Source of the DNA: Paragordius varius | Taxonomy: Eukaryota; Nematomorpha | Length of the DNA stretch: 64,000 nucleotides | Direction: 5' to 3' | Assembly: GCA_964247055.1 (NCBI GenBank) | Contig: OZ176054.1 | Span: forward strand, 5,828,001 to 5,892,000 | Shown: positions 38,701 through 49,272 of the stretch, in pieces | Layout: the number at the start of each line of letters is the position of its first letter | Position numbering within the stretch: the stretch's first letter is position 1 | Translations under genes and position numbers: made by a program | The notes under the pieces: generated by a model | What the model was told of the DNA's origin: nothing | The model's database searches: none | The model's input: the letters and a program-made list of their open reading frames with translations, nothing else

Positions 38701-41700
38701 AACACACTTGGTTTCGCAGGCCGCATATGAAGTATACATAGGAATTTATAATAAATTATTAGAGTTTAAACATAGGACTGTAATAAGCAAAAACAATAAA
38801 ATATATTTTTCAAGGGAAACATCAATTTTATTATGATTTTGCAAATATTTCTAAATTATAAATTCCAAATTTTTTGTAAGCCGCATGTTAAATACCCCTC
38901 ATATAAGGATATTAGGCACTTTTCACATTATCCATTTCCAGTTGATTAAACCTGTAAAGTATCTTTGGCAGCACACGAATATTTTTGATTGCTAAAGGGC
39001 ACAATTTTGGTTTCAAGCATAGTTTCATTCGTATAAAGACGAATATTTGTTATTTGAATTAAAATCCTTAACTACTTAATAACAATAGAATGTGAAAAAT
39101 GGTCCTTGAACCTTTTACAAAACTTACCAAATACATATAATGTAATCCATCTTTGTGATTTTACTTCCTCCGTTTTTAATGTCATTTAACTTAAACTGCA
39201 ATGATTGCAATTAGATTCCCAGAACATCGTCGGCGCTATTCTTATTGTTTTTTGCAAAATAACAAATATCTTTTGTTAGGGATTAATACATATAAATTCC
39301 GACCCACCTCCTTTTTATCGTACATGAATCTTAGCGACGCGTGAAAGAGCAGGCTAGATATTAAAAACATAAATATATATATATATATATATATTATTTG
39401 TTAAATAACTATATAGGATTTAAAAATTTAGTTTTTTATATATAATATAAAGCATTTTTAGCAAAAATATATATTATTTTATAAAGGCTGACAAAGATGA
39501 GGATTTAAATCTAAATGATCCAAAACCATTTCTCGAACTTCATGGAGAATATAAGGTTTGATATATATCGTTAGATGTTTTGTAAGTGTATATTCTAATT
39601 TGATTTAAATCACAAACTTAAGAAGAAAGTTTTAGCTAGACTCATTTGGAGCGATATATTTTTACAGTTTTAACATTTTTTATAAATATTTTTAATATGA
39701 TGCGTAAGAATGATTGATTTCTTTAAAATTATTCCACGATTACTAATATATACGATATTTAAATTCAAAAACGCTCTTGGGTAGTATACTACTCCAGAAT
39801 TCAAAAATGAACAAATTATATTGTTATAATAATAATTAGGGGATTCAAGTGACCGTTCATGAGTTGATGGTGGACAAACACTTACAAGTAACGCGTCAGA
39901 TGCTTGTGGAACTGAAAATGGTTAGAAATACATATTTAATTATTTTGAAATAAAAATATTACAGCAGTCTAATGTATTTTTGGATTAATTATACCTATTT
40001 CATAATAAAAATTTTAAAAGGTATATATTTAAATATATTTCAGAAATCGATTGTGTCCTTAAAAAATATGCAAAAGCCGAAATCTAGCGATAAAACTTTA
40101 TCACATATTTATAAAATTATATTACTTTATATAAAGGCCTTAGAATTTAGTTTAAGATTTTTCTCACCCTCAAAATTCATTTTAATTATAGCATTCTTTT
40201 AACATAAAAATATTTTCTGCATAGTTTGCGTTAATTTGAGATTTATTATTTTATCCCATAAAAGTAGATATAACTCTTTTAAATGACTATAAGTTGTATA
40301 AAAGCATTATGACATACATTTCTCTGCCGAATGTATATTTTATCAAGTAGTCTTTATGCCTTTCCATATGGGCAATGTGGATAGCTAGAATAGGTGCCCG
40401 CTTTATTTCAATATTTAAAAATTCTATATAATTTAATTTGATGCATCTGGATGTATTATCTTTCATCCGTTAGCAAAATCTTTAAATGAAAATAATTTGT
40501 TGAGTAGATAAAATTATATAAAATGTTAAAATTAATTAATTCATAGATACGTGATTTACAACATATTAATGTGTGCCGATTCGTGTCCATTTCTATTAAA
40601 TCACCTCAACTATATATTCTCATTGAGTTTTGTGCTAAGGGAAGTTTAGAGGTATGCTGATTTTTTTATGTAAATATTGGCGCGCCTAATTATAATTTTT
40701 TCTTAGCAAATTCTGCAAAACAAATCATTCAAAATGGATGAAGATATCAAAATGTCCTTCATACAAGACATAGTTTCGGTAAGTATCATTATATATTGTT
40801 GGAATATATTAGTCATTTAAATAGTCCTGTTACCAATTAAAGGGCGTATTAATTGCAAAACATATAAATCGATATGATTTATATTAGGCAATTCGGTAAC
40901 ATATTACGGTTAAAATAATATTTATGCCACTTTTTGCTCGTCACTTCGATATTAATTTATTTAATATGATCAATCTTAAACTGCGGGCGATAAGTGCATT
41001 TTTTAAAGAATACTTTACGGTTTTCGGGTTTAAAACAAATCTTTAACTGACCATCTGGATAAAATGAAATTATATTTTTTGGGCCTTACTTAAAAGAATG
41101 TCTTAGGTCAAAAAAATCTGCCTGGCTCTATAAAAACGAAAATAAATAAAAAATAATAAATATATGGCCATCATCGATCACTTCGAATAATTTATGATAA
41201 ATGATCACAAAATCTTTAAATATGTTTAATATAATTTGAACCATATTAAAATTAGAAATTTTAAAATAGTTTGTGAAATTTATGGATTTTAAACTATAAA
41301 AACGGAACTCAAAATTCTCCGATAACCCTAGTTTTTGTTTCATACCAATGTTGATTCAAATGTATCAAAAGAAAAAAATTTATCAATTTAATTACCAATA
41401 AGATGAAAATTTTAAATTTACAACATTTATCGCATTTAAATTTTAATTTTATAAGCGAATTCAGAATTATTAAATTATTGATAGATATTCCGGAGTAGGA
41501 CTTAAATTGCATGAGTATATATTGTTAATCATTTTTATTTTATGCGCATATTTATTTAACCAAGGGCATGTCTTATTTACACTCAAGCCCGATTAAATAC
41601 CACGGAAATTTAAGATGCACAGAATGTTATGTGGACTCCAGACTCTCTCTCAAAATATCAGGCTTCGGTTTAAATTATATAAGGATGCATGAATTAGAAA

Positions 41701-44700
41701 AAGAACCGCATGATTATCAATACTACAAAAGTAAATAAAGATTTTTTAATAATTAAAATAATACTTTACCATGAGCTTTTACTGCTATTTATTAATTATT
41801 TAAAAAATGGTATAAAGATCTTAATATAGGAAATTTCAAATATTTTAATTTAAATTACAATATCTAAAATTAAAATGAACTAGGACGTTTATACATTGCG
41901 CCAGAGTTGTTGCGATTGTCCTGGAACCCACAAGGGACCCCAAAAGGCGATATTTACAGCTTTTCCATAATAGCCTATGAAATTTTGACATTAAATAATC
42001 CTTTCAACGTTACATTGGATGAGGGACCAGCACGGACTAGCTGTGTTCTGCATCCCAAAATAGTTTTGGAGAAAATTAAGGGCTCGCACGATAAACCATT
42101 TCGACCATCCATAGATAACTCAACCGATATCTCAAATGAAATGTCGGAACTACTTAATTTGTGTTGGAATGAACATCCAAATGAAAGGCCTGACTTTGTC
42201 CAAATTAAATCTCTCCTCAAGAAAATGAATAAGTTATCGTTCTAATTTTTTGCAATACAAAACACAAACTCGATAAAGTTTTTTTAAAACATATCCGCTT
42301 TTCCTATATATTTTATAAATTTTTCGTGTAGGCATATAAATCGATTGGCTGAACAAATAAGAAACTTTTTGATCATTCAAAATAAGGGTAAATAACAATA
42401 ATAGGTTCAGTTATAAATTATTTTTCAAATATATTTTTATATATGTAAAATCAAAAATATTGATTAAATTTTTAAAAACCATAGAACTTACAATTTTTTG
42501 TCAGAATAGTTTTTTATATTATTATCGGTTAAGTTTTGTTTTGTAATGCCAAGTTAGTTTACTCTGATTGTCCAATAAAAAAATGATTATATTATATTGG
42601 TAGCATATATCGTCGTGTAGGGAGACGATATTTGTAAAACTCAAAATAAAATCTATGCAAAAGATTGAAAATTTAATCGATACCAATAAATATATAACCG
42701 ATATAATATTTTACAAATATATTAGGGGAGTTGAAGAAAACGTTGTGGATAATTTGTTACGACGCATGGAATTGTATACTAATAATTTAGAGAAACTAGT
42801 GGAAGAGCGTACAGGCGCCTATCTCAAGCAGAAAAAAGAAGCCGAAAATTTGTTGTACGAAATTTTACCCAAGTAATTTTAATCTTTTTTGTATTATTTC
42901 CCGTTAATCAAATATATTTATATTTACAAATAAAAAAATTAATGGCTTTTTGAATAAGAGATTTCTGCGGTTATTGTATTATGTGATTAAAATCGTTTTC
43001 CAATGGTTTTTTCCAATTTTTAGGTTTTGTAAACTAACAGATAAGATGTTATTTAATTAATGCATATAAAATATTAATTAGTATTGGTCTGACTGTTTTA
43101 GTATGACCTTAATCGTATTATTCACTATAATGTTGAATTTTAAAATTTATTCAATATTTTAATTTATCATAAAGAAAAATAGCCGATCGACTGAAAATGG
43201 GTGAACCGGCTGATCCTGAGGCTTACGAATCGGTTACATTGTATTTCAGCGACATTGTTGGATTTTCCGCCCTGTCATCAGAGATTGGTCCAAATGATGT
43301 ACAATTAATTTATAAAATAACTTATTTGTATGATATAATAACTTTTTTGTATTTTAAGATATGTTAAATAAACCAAAATTTTTCAATAATATAATTTATT
43401 AAAAAATGTTGAGAATCTACAATTTTAGATTTGTTTAATCCTTTTTATTTTTGTATCTTGTTTATTAATATGATTTAGTATAAAAAAATTTAATTATTGA
43501 ATGAATTTTCAAAGGCGATCGTATAAAACCTGTATCCATATTTTTAGATTGTAACGTTTCTCAATGATGTATATACGTGCTTTGATAATATCATCACTTA
43601 TTTCGATGTGTACAAAGTAAAAATATTTTTTTAACCACCCGGAATATTTTTTAATTACTTTAAATTTAGCAAAAAATTTAGGAGGTAGTCATTAATAACT
43701 TTCAAATGTTAAAATTTATTAAACTATATTAATATTATATTCAAATGTCCGTAAAATAATGGTAAATGTCAATAAAAAAACTTTTTAACCAACTTTCGTT
43801 TTCAAGCTCGATCAAACCGTTTATGTCCTATTAAGAATCAAAAATTCAATTATGTAATGTAAATATATATTAATTTATTTTTATTATTTAAATTGAGAAT
43901 CGGCCAAAATCGTAAATGCGTCATCATTTACATCGCTTACCATATAATTCATTCGTAAGGCATTTTACAAAATTATCTTAAATTTGTGTGGTTAAGGTTG
44001 AAACAATAGCCGATTCTTACATGGTTGTATCAGGGGCCCCGATTACAAATGGTATCACACATGCTCGAGAGATTGCGCGATTAGCTTTAGCCTTACGGGA
44101 AAGCAGTAAAAATATAAAAATCCGTCATCGACCCGAAGAAATGGTAAAACTGCGTATTGGAATCCATTCAGGTATACTATATATATAATGTTAGGACCAA
44201 TCGCTGCTGGTGTCATTGGTTTAAAAATGCCAAGATATTGTATGTTTGGAGACACAGTAAACACGTCTTCAAGGATGGAATCTAATGGCGAAGGTTTATA
44301 AATTTGTAAGACATCCCAATGAAGGAGATGATATTTTCATATTAAAATTCGAGAATATTTATAGTATTTGATCTTTATCCACCATATAAGTCAAACTGTT
44401 GATTGATATGTTTGCAAAAATTATTTTTATATTTAAACTAATAGATGATATTTAGATCATTTTTAAAAAATTCTTATTTCAAAAATAATTTCTGCCACAA
44501 AAATATTTTATAAACAACATAGGGGGGCGATTGACACAGTTTTACCATCGCTGCATATGCATTTTCTTTTCCCCGTTTTGCCAAAAAAATAATTTTGATA
44601 CCGTGCCTCTTTATATAATCGCCTGAAATGATACTTATTTCAAAAGATAAATCAAAATTGTAATATACCGCAATCTTATTTTTTGATAACTTTATAAAAT

Positions 44701-45227
44701 ATATGACATTGATAAGGTATCATCATGGTAAGAGGGGTGAAAAATCCAAATTTAAGATTTTTTAACCTTTTAAGTTTTTATATGAAGTTGATTAAATAAA
44801 CACTTTTTAGAAGATGTTTTTATAGTCTGACCATACGCATTATAAAAGTTAAACAGACGAATTTGACGAGTTCCTTAAAGATAGTTGGACAAAGGATCCT
44901 AAAATTTAATTATAAAGGGATTCTTCATATAATATATTATATTTTATCATTAAATGTAGCTTTTAAAATACATATCAGTCCACAAACAAAAGCCATCTTG
45001 GACAATTTTCAAACTTTTGAAACAGAATGTCGTGGTGAAATTCAAATAAAGGTAGGAAAGTTAAATTACTTTTAATATGTATAAAGTAACCAAAATGGTA
45101 TATTTTTTAGGGTAAAGGAAGCATTACAACGTATTGGTTACTGGGCGAACGAAGTTATGATGGAAGTTTTATCAAATATTCCCAATCTTTTCTAGAAAAT
45201 TCATATATTAAACCAAAAGTCATTTAG
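30229..45227 (+). CDS. Receptor (membrane) guanylyl cyclase, natriuretic-peptide-receptor type
   Basis: Exons: 30229-30931, 32771-32940, 33330-33467, 34934-35069, 35721-35812, 37029-37167, 37283-37370, 38318-38426, 39487-39555, 39840-39920, 40547-40651, 40707-40778, 41565-41730, 41884-42232, 42726-42872, a putative 5-nt microexon, 43183-43298, 43548-43616, 43997-44171, 44195-44293, 44960-45051 and 45111-45227; ~1,078 codons. Signal-like N-terminus, ANF-receptor ectodomain ([16 protein letters not shown]...), TM helix [19 protein letters not shown], kinase-homology domain with HGNL in place of HRDL and SGFG in place of DFG, dimerisation helix [20 protein letters not shown], and cyclase domain with metal-binding [39 protein letters not shown]. 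Metal, guanine-selecting Glu/Cys and transition-state Asn/Arg residues are kept, so it should make cGMP. One Gly of ETIGD is Ala. The intron 44172-44194 is 23 nt. AATAAA at 45253-45258. Confidence 0.95.
30998..31058. repeat. 35-bp direct duplication
   Basis: CCTTAACTACCTCCTTAACC recurs 35 bp later with two changes (near 31033). Intronic, no further copies noticed. Confidence 0.6.
31204..31237. repeat. Compound (CA)n(TA)n microsatellite
   Basis: About eight CA units run directly into about nine TA units in the first cyclase intron. Another TA run is at about 31562-31580. Confidence 0.95.
32674..32710. repeat. (AT)n microsatellite
   Basis: About 18 AT units, ~60 bp upstream of cyclase exon 2. 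Confidence 0.95.
33530..33683. mobile_element. 154-bp palindromic Tc1-type MITE
   Basis: TA-flanked, begins CAGTATGCATTTTAATGGTT and ends with its near-exact inverse ...ATGCATACTG, the CAGT/ACTG termini typical of Tc1-like elements. A second inner inverted pair (ACACAGTAGT / ACTACTGTG) means most of the element folds into one hairpin. It lies in a cyclase intron. Confidence 0.85.
33798..34262. mobile_element. Decayed family-B MITE-like relic
   Basis: It has ACGCCTCAAATTCACCTTGAA at the left, GAATTATGTGTGTTTGGGCTA next to it and AGGATGACTTAATG...AAGGGTATGAAG at the right, resembling family B internally and at the arms. Termini and TA flanks are not clearly kept. Confidence 0.4.
38439..38462. 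repeat. (TA)n microsatellite
   Basis: TA run just after the donor of cyclase exon 8. A similar run is at about 39372-39394. Confidence 0.95.
38690..38899. mobile_element. hAT-like MITE (CAGGGG...CCCCT type)
   Basis: About 210 bp with CAGGGGTCTCCAACACACTT at the left and TTAAATACCCCT at the right; GGCCGCAT and AGCCGCATG lie just inside the ends as inverted subterminal motifs. Such CAGGGGTGTCCAAC termini are usual for hAT non-autonomous elements. A shared CATATA at both flanks may be what is left of the target duplication. Confidence 0.6.
43082..43086 (+). other. Candidate 5-nt microexon of the guanylyl cyclase
   Basis: Exon 42726-42872 ends in phase 2 and exon 43183 begins needing one more upstream base, so a piece of length 3n+2 is missing. 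TATTG between an acceptor (ATTAATTAG) and a donor (GTCTGA) restores frame and gives [11 protein letters not shown], close to the family pattern LP-x-x-V-A-x-x-LK. GTTTT at 43024-43028 also fits the frame but gives a poorer match. Confidence 0.45.
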
Positions 45228-45501
45228 TTTATACATCATTTATGATTATATAAATAAATGTGGCATAACATTAAAAAATGTGGGGAATGGTTAAGTTTGT
45301 TCAAAAACTTGGCAAAGGGTATAGATATACCAGTCGTAGTCATAAGTTATTACCGGTTTAACTAAGAAAAGATGTTAGTGATTAATATACAAACGATTAA
45401 TTTGACACCGATTCCATTTTATATATCTGACTTAAACGACAATGACACACAAGCTGTGTGTTCGCCAAAAGGTAGGGTCATGTTTTTATCATTCAGTAAT
45501 C

Positions 45502-46362
45502 ATGTCGAATTTTGTGCCTGAAAAAGAATCGCGGTGCGCATTGCTTTTCTTGTTCCAGCAGAAGAAAAAGGCTGTTGAGAGCTATCTTTTTTTTGATAAA
45601 ACATATTGAACATGCTCCATACATTAAATCACGTGAAACATAGTTTGGAAATAATTGTGATTGCATTAAATTTTGACGGGTGATGAGAAGTGTCTTTATT
45701 TTGTAAATCCAAGGCGGTTAAAATATGGCTCTTTCACCTTGTCAAGCCCGTCCATCTACACCAAGGCCAAATCGCTTTGCCAAGAAGGCCATGCTCTGTG
45801 CCTGTTGGGATCAGAGCGGTTTTTATTTGGCTAAAAAAGGATTAATTTAAACCAGGGGAGTGTAGCATGCGGTCCAAAATTTTTACACGAAAAATATAAA
45901 AAAACCAAATAAATACTACATTCATAACATTTACTTAAAAATATTATTTTTTAATGATTATATTTTATACATATTACACTTAAATTTGATTATGTAAAGT
46001 ACTATGAAAGTAAAAAATAATATTCATTTAAAATTTTATATGGTAACCGTAAATAATTTTATATTTATTGAAGATAAACTTAACTTCTTTTTTTATTTGT
46101 GTCAATTATGTTTTAAATGAGTGTTGGTAAAAATACAGCACGCAAAGTTGTTTGGGTTGAACACCTCTAATTAAATCCATGCATTAATCGAAAAACGACT
46201 GGAATGGGCCAGAATGACAAAAAGATTTCGCTTTACAATGCTCTATTTCACAAAGCAAAACCGGCGAAAAACATTTTAAAATTCTTTGATATTCTTTTGC
46301 ATCCACTGTTATCTCCTGACCTAACGCTATTTGACTATTACTTCTTTTCGAAATTCTGGTAA
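45502..46362 (+). pseudogene. Mariner transposase relic
   Basis: The beginning MSNFVPEKESR.ALLFLFQQKK, HAPYIKSRETWF, then GDEK..YFVNP, CQARPSTPRPNRFAKKAMLC and INRALIEKRLEWARM match mariner transposases in order. Frame changes several times, most of the region between the ETWF and GDEK motifs is deleted (about 45.65-45.68 kb), and a 317-bp element interrupts it at 45853-46169. No intact catalytic D,D34D triad. The 3' side is cut off near the TIR element at 46386. Confidence 0.85.
45853..46169. mobile_element. hAT-like MITE inserted in the mariner relic
   Basis: It starts CAGGGGAGTGTAGCATGCGG and ends GGGTTGAACACCTCTA, inverted-like hAT termini with subterminal GCATGCGG / GCACGC. Flanks AATTTAAA and AATTAAAT may be a decayed 8-bp target duplication. 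Mariner coding resumes on the far side, so it is younger than the mariner copy. Confidence 0.65.
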
Positions 46363-46385
46363 TTAGTCATCAGTTAAGTGCAGTA

Positions 46386-47546
46386 CAGTAAATGTTAATT
46401 TTTAATATCAAGAATTTTTTTTTTAATCCATGTGGCATTTTTTTATCCTTTTAAAAGTTGTTTTACAAGCATATAAAAAATAACACTTACATATATATTT
46501 AAATGTACTTACTTGTCCCTTTTCGGTACACATATATGAGAGATATATTAACATTGCAATATGTTCCCCTTTTCGCTACATATCTCATTATAGAAATGGT
46601 AACATTGCATATGTGTTGTGCCTACTTCATTAAATAATTTTTTAGGTTTTATATATAATTTTTTTATAAAAAATTAAGTTTTTAATAATTAATTAAAAAA
46701 TATTTCAGAAAAGACTATAAAAAAATATATTTGAAATTAACTTATAAATCGCTTATGTGCGTAATAAAACTTGTATTATACAAATTTAAATATTAATTTG
46801 ATTTTGCTGACTTTTTTTGAAAACACTATATCACCTAAAATTATGAGAAATGTCACGGAAAATGGTAAAATAATACCATTTATAATTAATTATTTTACAA
46901 GTGGTAATTTATTTAAGCAAATATTTTTGACAATTTTTTTGGTGTGCTAATAATACTTAAGAAAATGAATGTGCTGAATATTTTCAAGATTTTGAGTTTT
47001 CAATCAAATCTTCCACATTGAAATGGCATCGTTCCTGACTTTTTTCTGATCTCTGGAGTCTGGGTTATTAATGTGCCATAGTTTGAATCTAATGTTGATG
47101 GCAAACTTTCATTTATAATATCTTCTTCACAAAAACTATACATTTATTCTAAATTTCTTTTTGACAAAATAATAAAAACTTAATATTTTTTATAAAAAAA
47201 ATATATAAACTTATAAATTAAAAATCAAATTATGCACAACACATAACATACTGATTAATACCTAATTTTATAAAAAATGTTATATCAAACCTAAATATTT
47301 ATCAAAGTAGGCAAAACACATATGCAATTACCATTTCTCAAATAAGAAATGTAGCGAGAAGAGGAACATATTGCAATGTTAATATATATCTCTCATATAT
47401 GTGTACCGAAAAGGGACATGTAAGTACATTTAAATATATATGTAAGTGTTATTTTTTATATGCTCGTAAAACAACTTTTAAAAGGATAAAAAAATGCCAC
47501 ATGGATTAAAAAAAAAATTCTTGATATTAAAAATTAACATTTACTG
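46386..47546. mobile_element. 1,161-bp Tc1-type element with ~270-bp inverted repeats
   Basis: Flanked by TA, it begins CAGTAAATGTTAATTTTTAA and ends with the inverse ...AACATTTACTG. The arms (about 46386-46660 and 47275-47546) match nearly base for base, including a CTTTTCGGTACACATATATG block. The 0.6-kb centre shows no open transposase frame. It is a non-autonomous, fairly young copy. Confidence 0.9.
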
Positions 47547-49272
47547 TAATATATATCTTATATATATTAATTGCAATCTGGGTAGTTCTGAGCCATTTAA
47601 GAAAAGGGATCGCATAATTTTAAATATAATATCATCTTCTTAATTCGGGTTTGATGCTTTTCTATGTTCGATCTCAATTTTATATATTAGCTTAAGCAAT
47701 AGAAAATAATAGTTTAAATGCTTCTGTCAAATTTTAATTTACATTTGACAATCCGAAAATTCTATGATTTAAAGCCCAAATTTTTTGCCTCATTGCGACG
47801 AAATTATCACTTTATTAGCAAATTGCGTAAAAACTATTTTTGGTTAATATATAAAAACTAAAATATTCAAGAAAAGCTGCAATTCGTTAGGCCAAAATTA
47901 TGTTTAGATAATTTCTCCTTATTACAATACAACATATCACAAGGTTTACCAAAAGTATAAGCTCTGAATTTGAAGGACCCTCGAATTTGAGAAAAACCAG
48001 GCGCAGGTGGTGTAGTTTCCCAACATTTATCTATTAAATTTATAATATAACCGAAAAAATATTAAAATAACCTATTTGCCCTCAAAATTATTATGCTATT
48101 GTAACAACGTTAAATTAATTTACTAAATAAATCAGTCGACTATAAAAATGACGTAGATACTGGATATCTAATTTTTATTAGGCGATTTACAATAGGAATA
48201 TTTTTTTAAAAGCATAAAAATATATAAGATTCTTTGTTGGATTCAAAGGTTATTATTCCATAATTTTATCCAAATAATAATTTAATTTAAGGTGAGTTCT
48301 GACATTTAGAATTTTCCCCATTTGAGTACGATATATTTCATAAATTCTACCTAATTTATTGAAACTTATTACAGCTAAAATTATTATTTAAAACAAAATC
48401 GAATATTTGCTAATATTAATTCTATCGAAATTTTTTTTAGAATCCTGGCAAGTATAAACATATGGTTTTTAGCCCAGATTACTTTTATAAAGTTGCAATT
48501 GCAACATAATTAAATATATTTTACTGATAACAACATAATTTATCATGATGAATAAAACCAGTATTTTTTTGTTTTAAACATCTAATGATTTTAATTTATC
48601 AAAACCATATCTGTATATTTAGGCAAACGTTTTTCTTGAGTTTAAAAGCCTAGTTTTTTGCTTCTTTTCCATCAAATTCCTTTTTCAATAATTTTTTATT
48701 TTATACATTTTGCAATAAAATATAATAATAAACATATTTGGTTAACCATGAAATGATTTATCATCAAACCATTGATTCGAGTTTTACACTGCATTAAGCC
48801 AATTTCTAAATTATTTTTAAAATTTTTTTGACGTCCAATTGCTTACAACTAAAATTTTTTTATACTGAACCCTATAAAAAATAATTGAATCCCACCTTTG
48901 TTAGATAAAATTATTTTTAAAAAAACTTTCCCATGATTCAAAGTCCTTATAGAAAATACCTTAATAGAGCCTCGTCCTATTCTAATGGGTATAGATATAC
49001 TGGTATGCAATATATGATATAAATATATATTGAAAGGACATTTTATTAGTCAATACTTATTACATTTGATTGTGTGTTTCAAAATCTTTTTATAATTCCG
49101 TCTTAATATTTTTTATATAAATTTTGTGATTTTTATCTTTTAAGAATTAAATTATTTATATATATATTCAATAGCTTTTTATATATATATATATATCTTT
49201 GAATATCTTTTGATTACAATAGTGAAAAGTAAAATTAATAACACGTCAATGCTATAACCAGTTTTTAGAACC

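Larger units (their letters stand above)
45228..49272. other. Transposon-rich intergenic island
   Basis: No host gene is supported in these 4 kb. 45.5-46.4 kb holds a mariner relic with an inserted hAT-like MITE, and 46386-47546 a long-TIR Tc1-type element. 47.55-49.27 kb is AT-rich sequence with nothing recognised apart from a TA run near 49178-49196. Confidence 0.65.
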
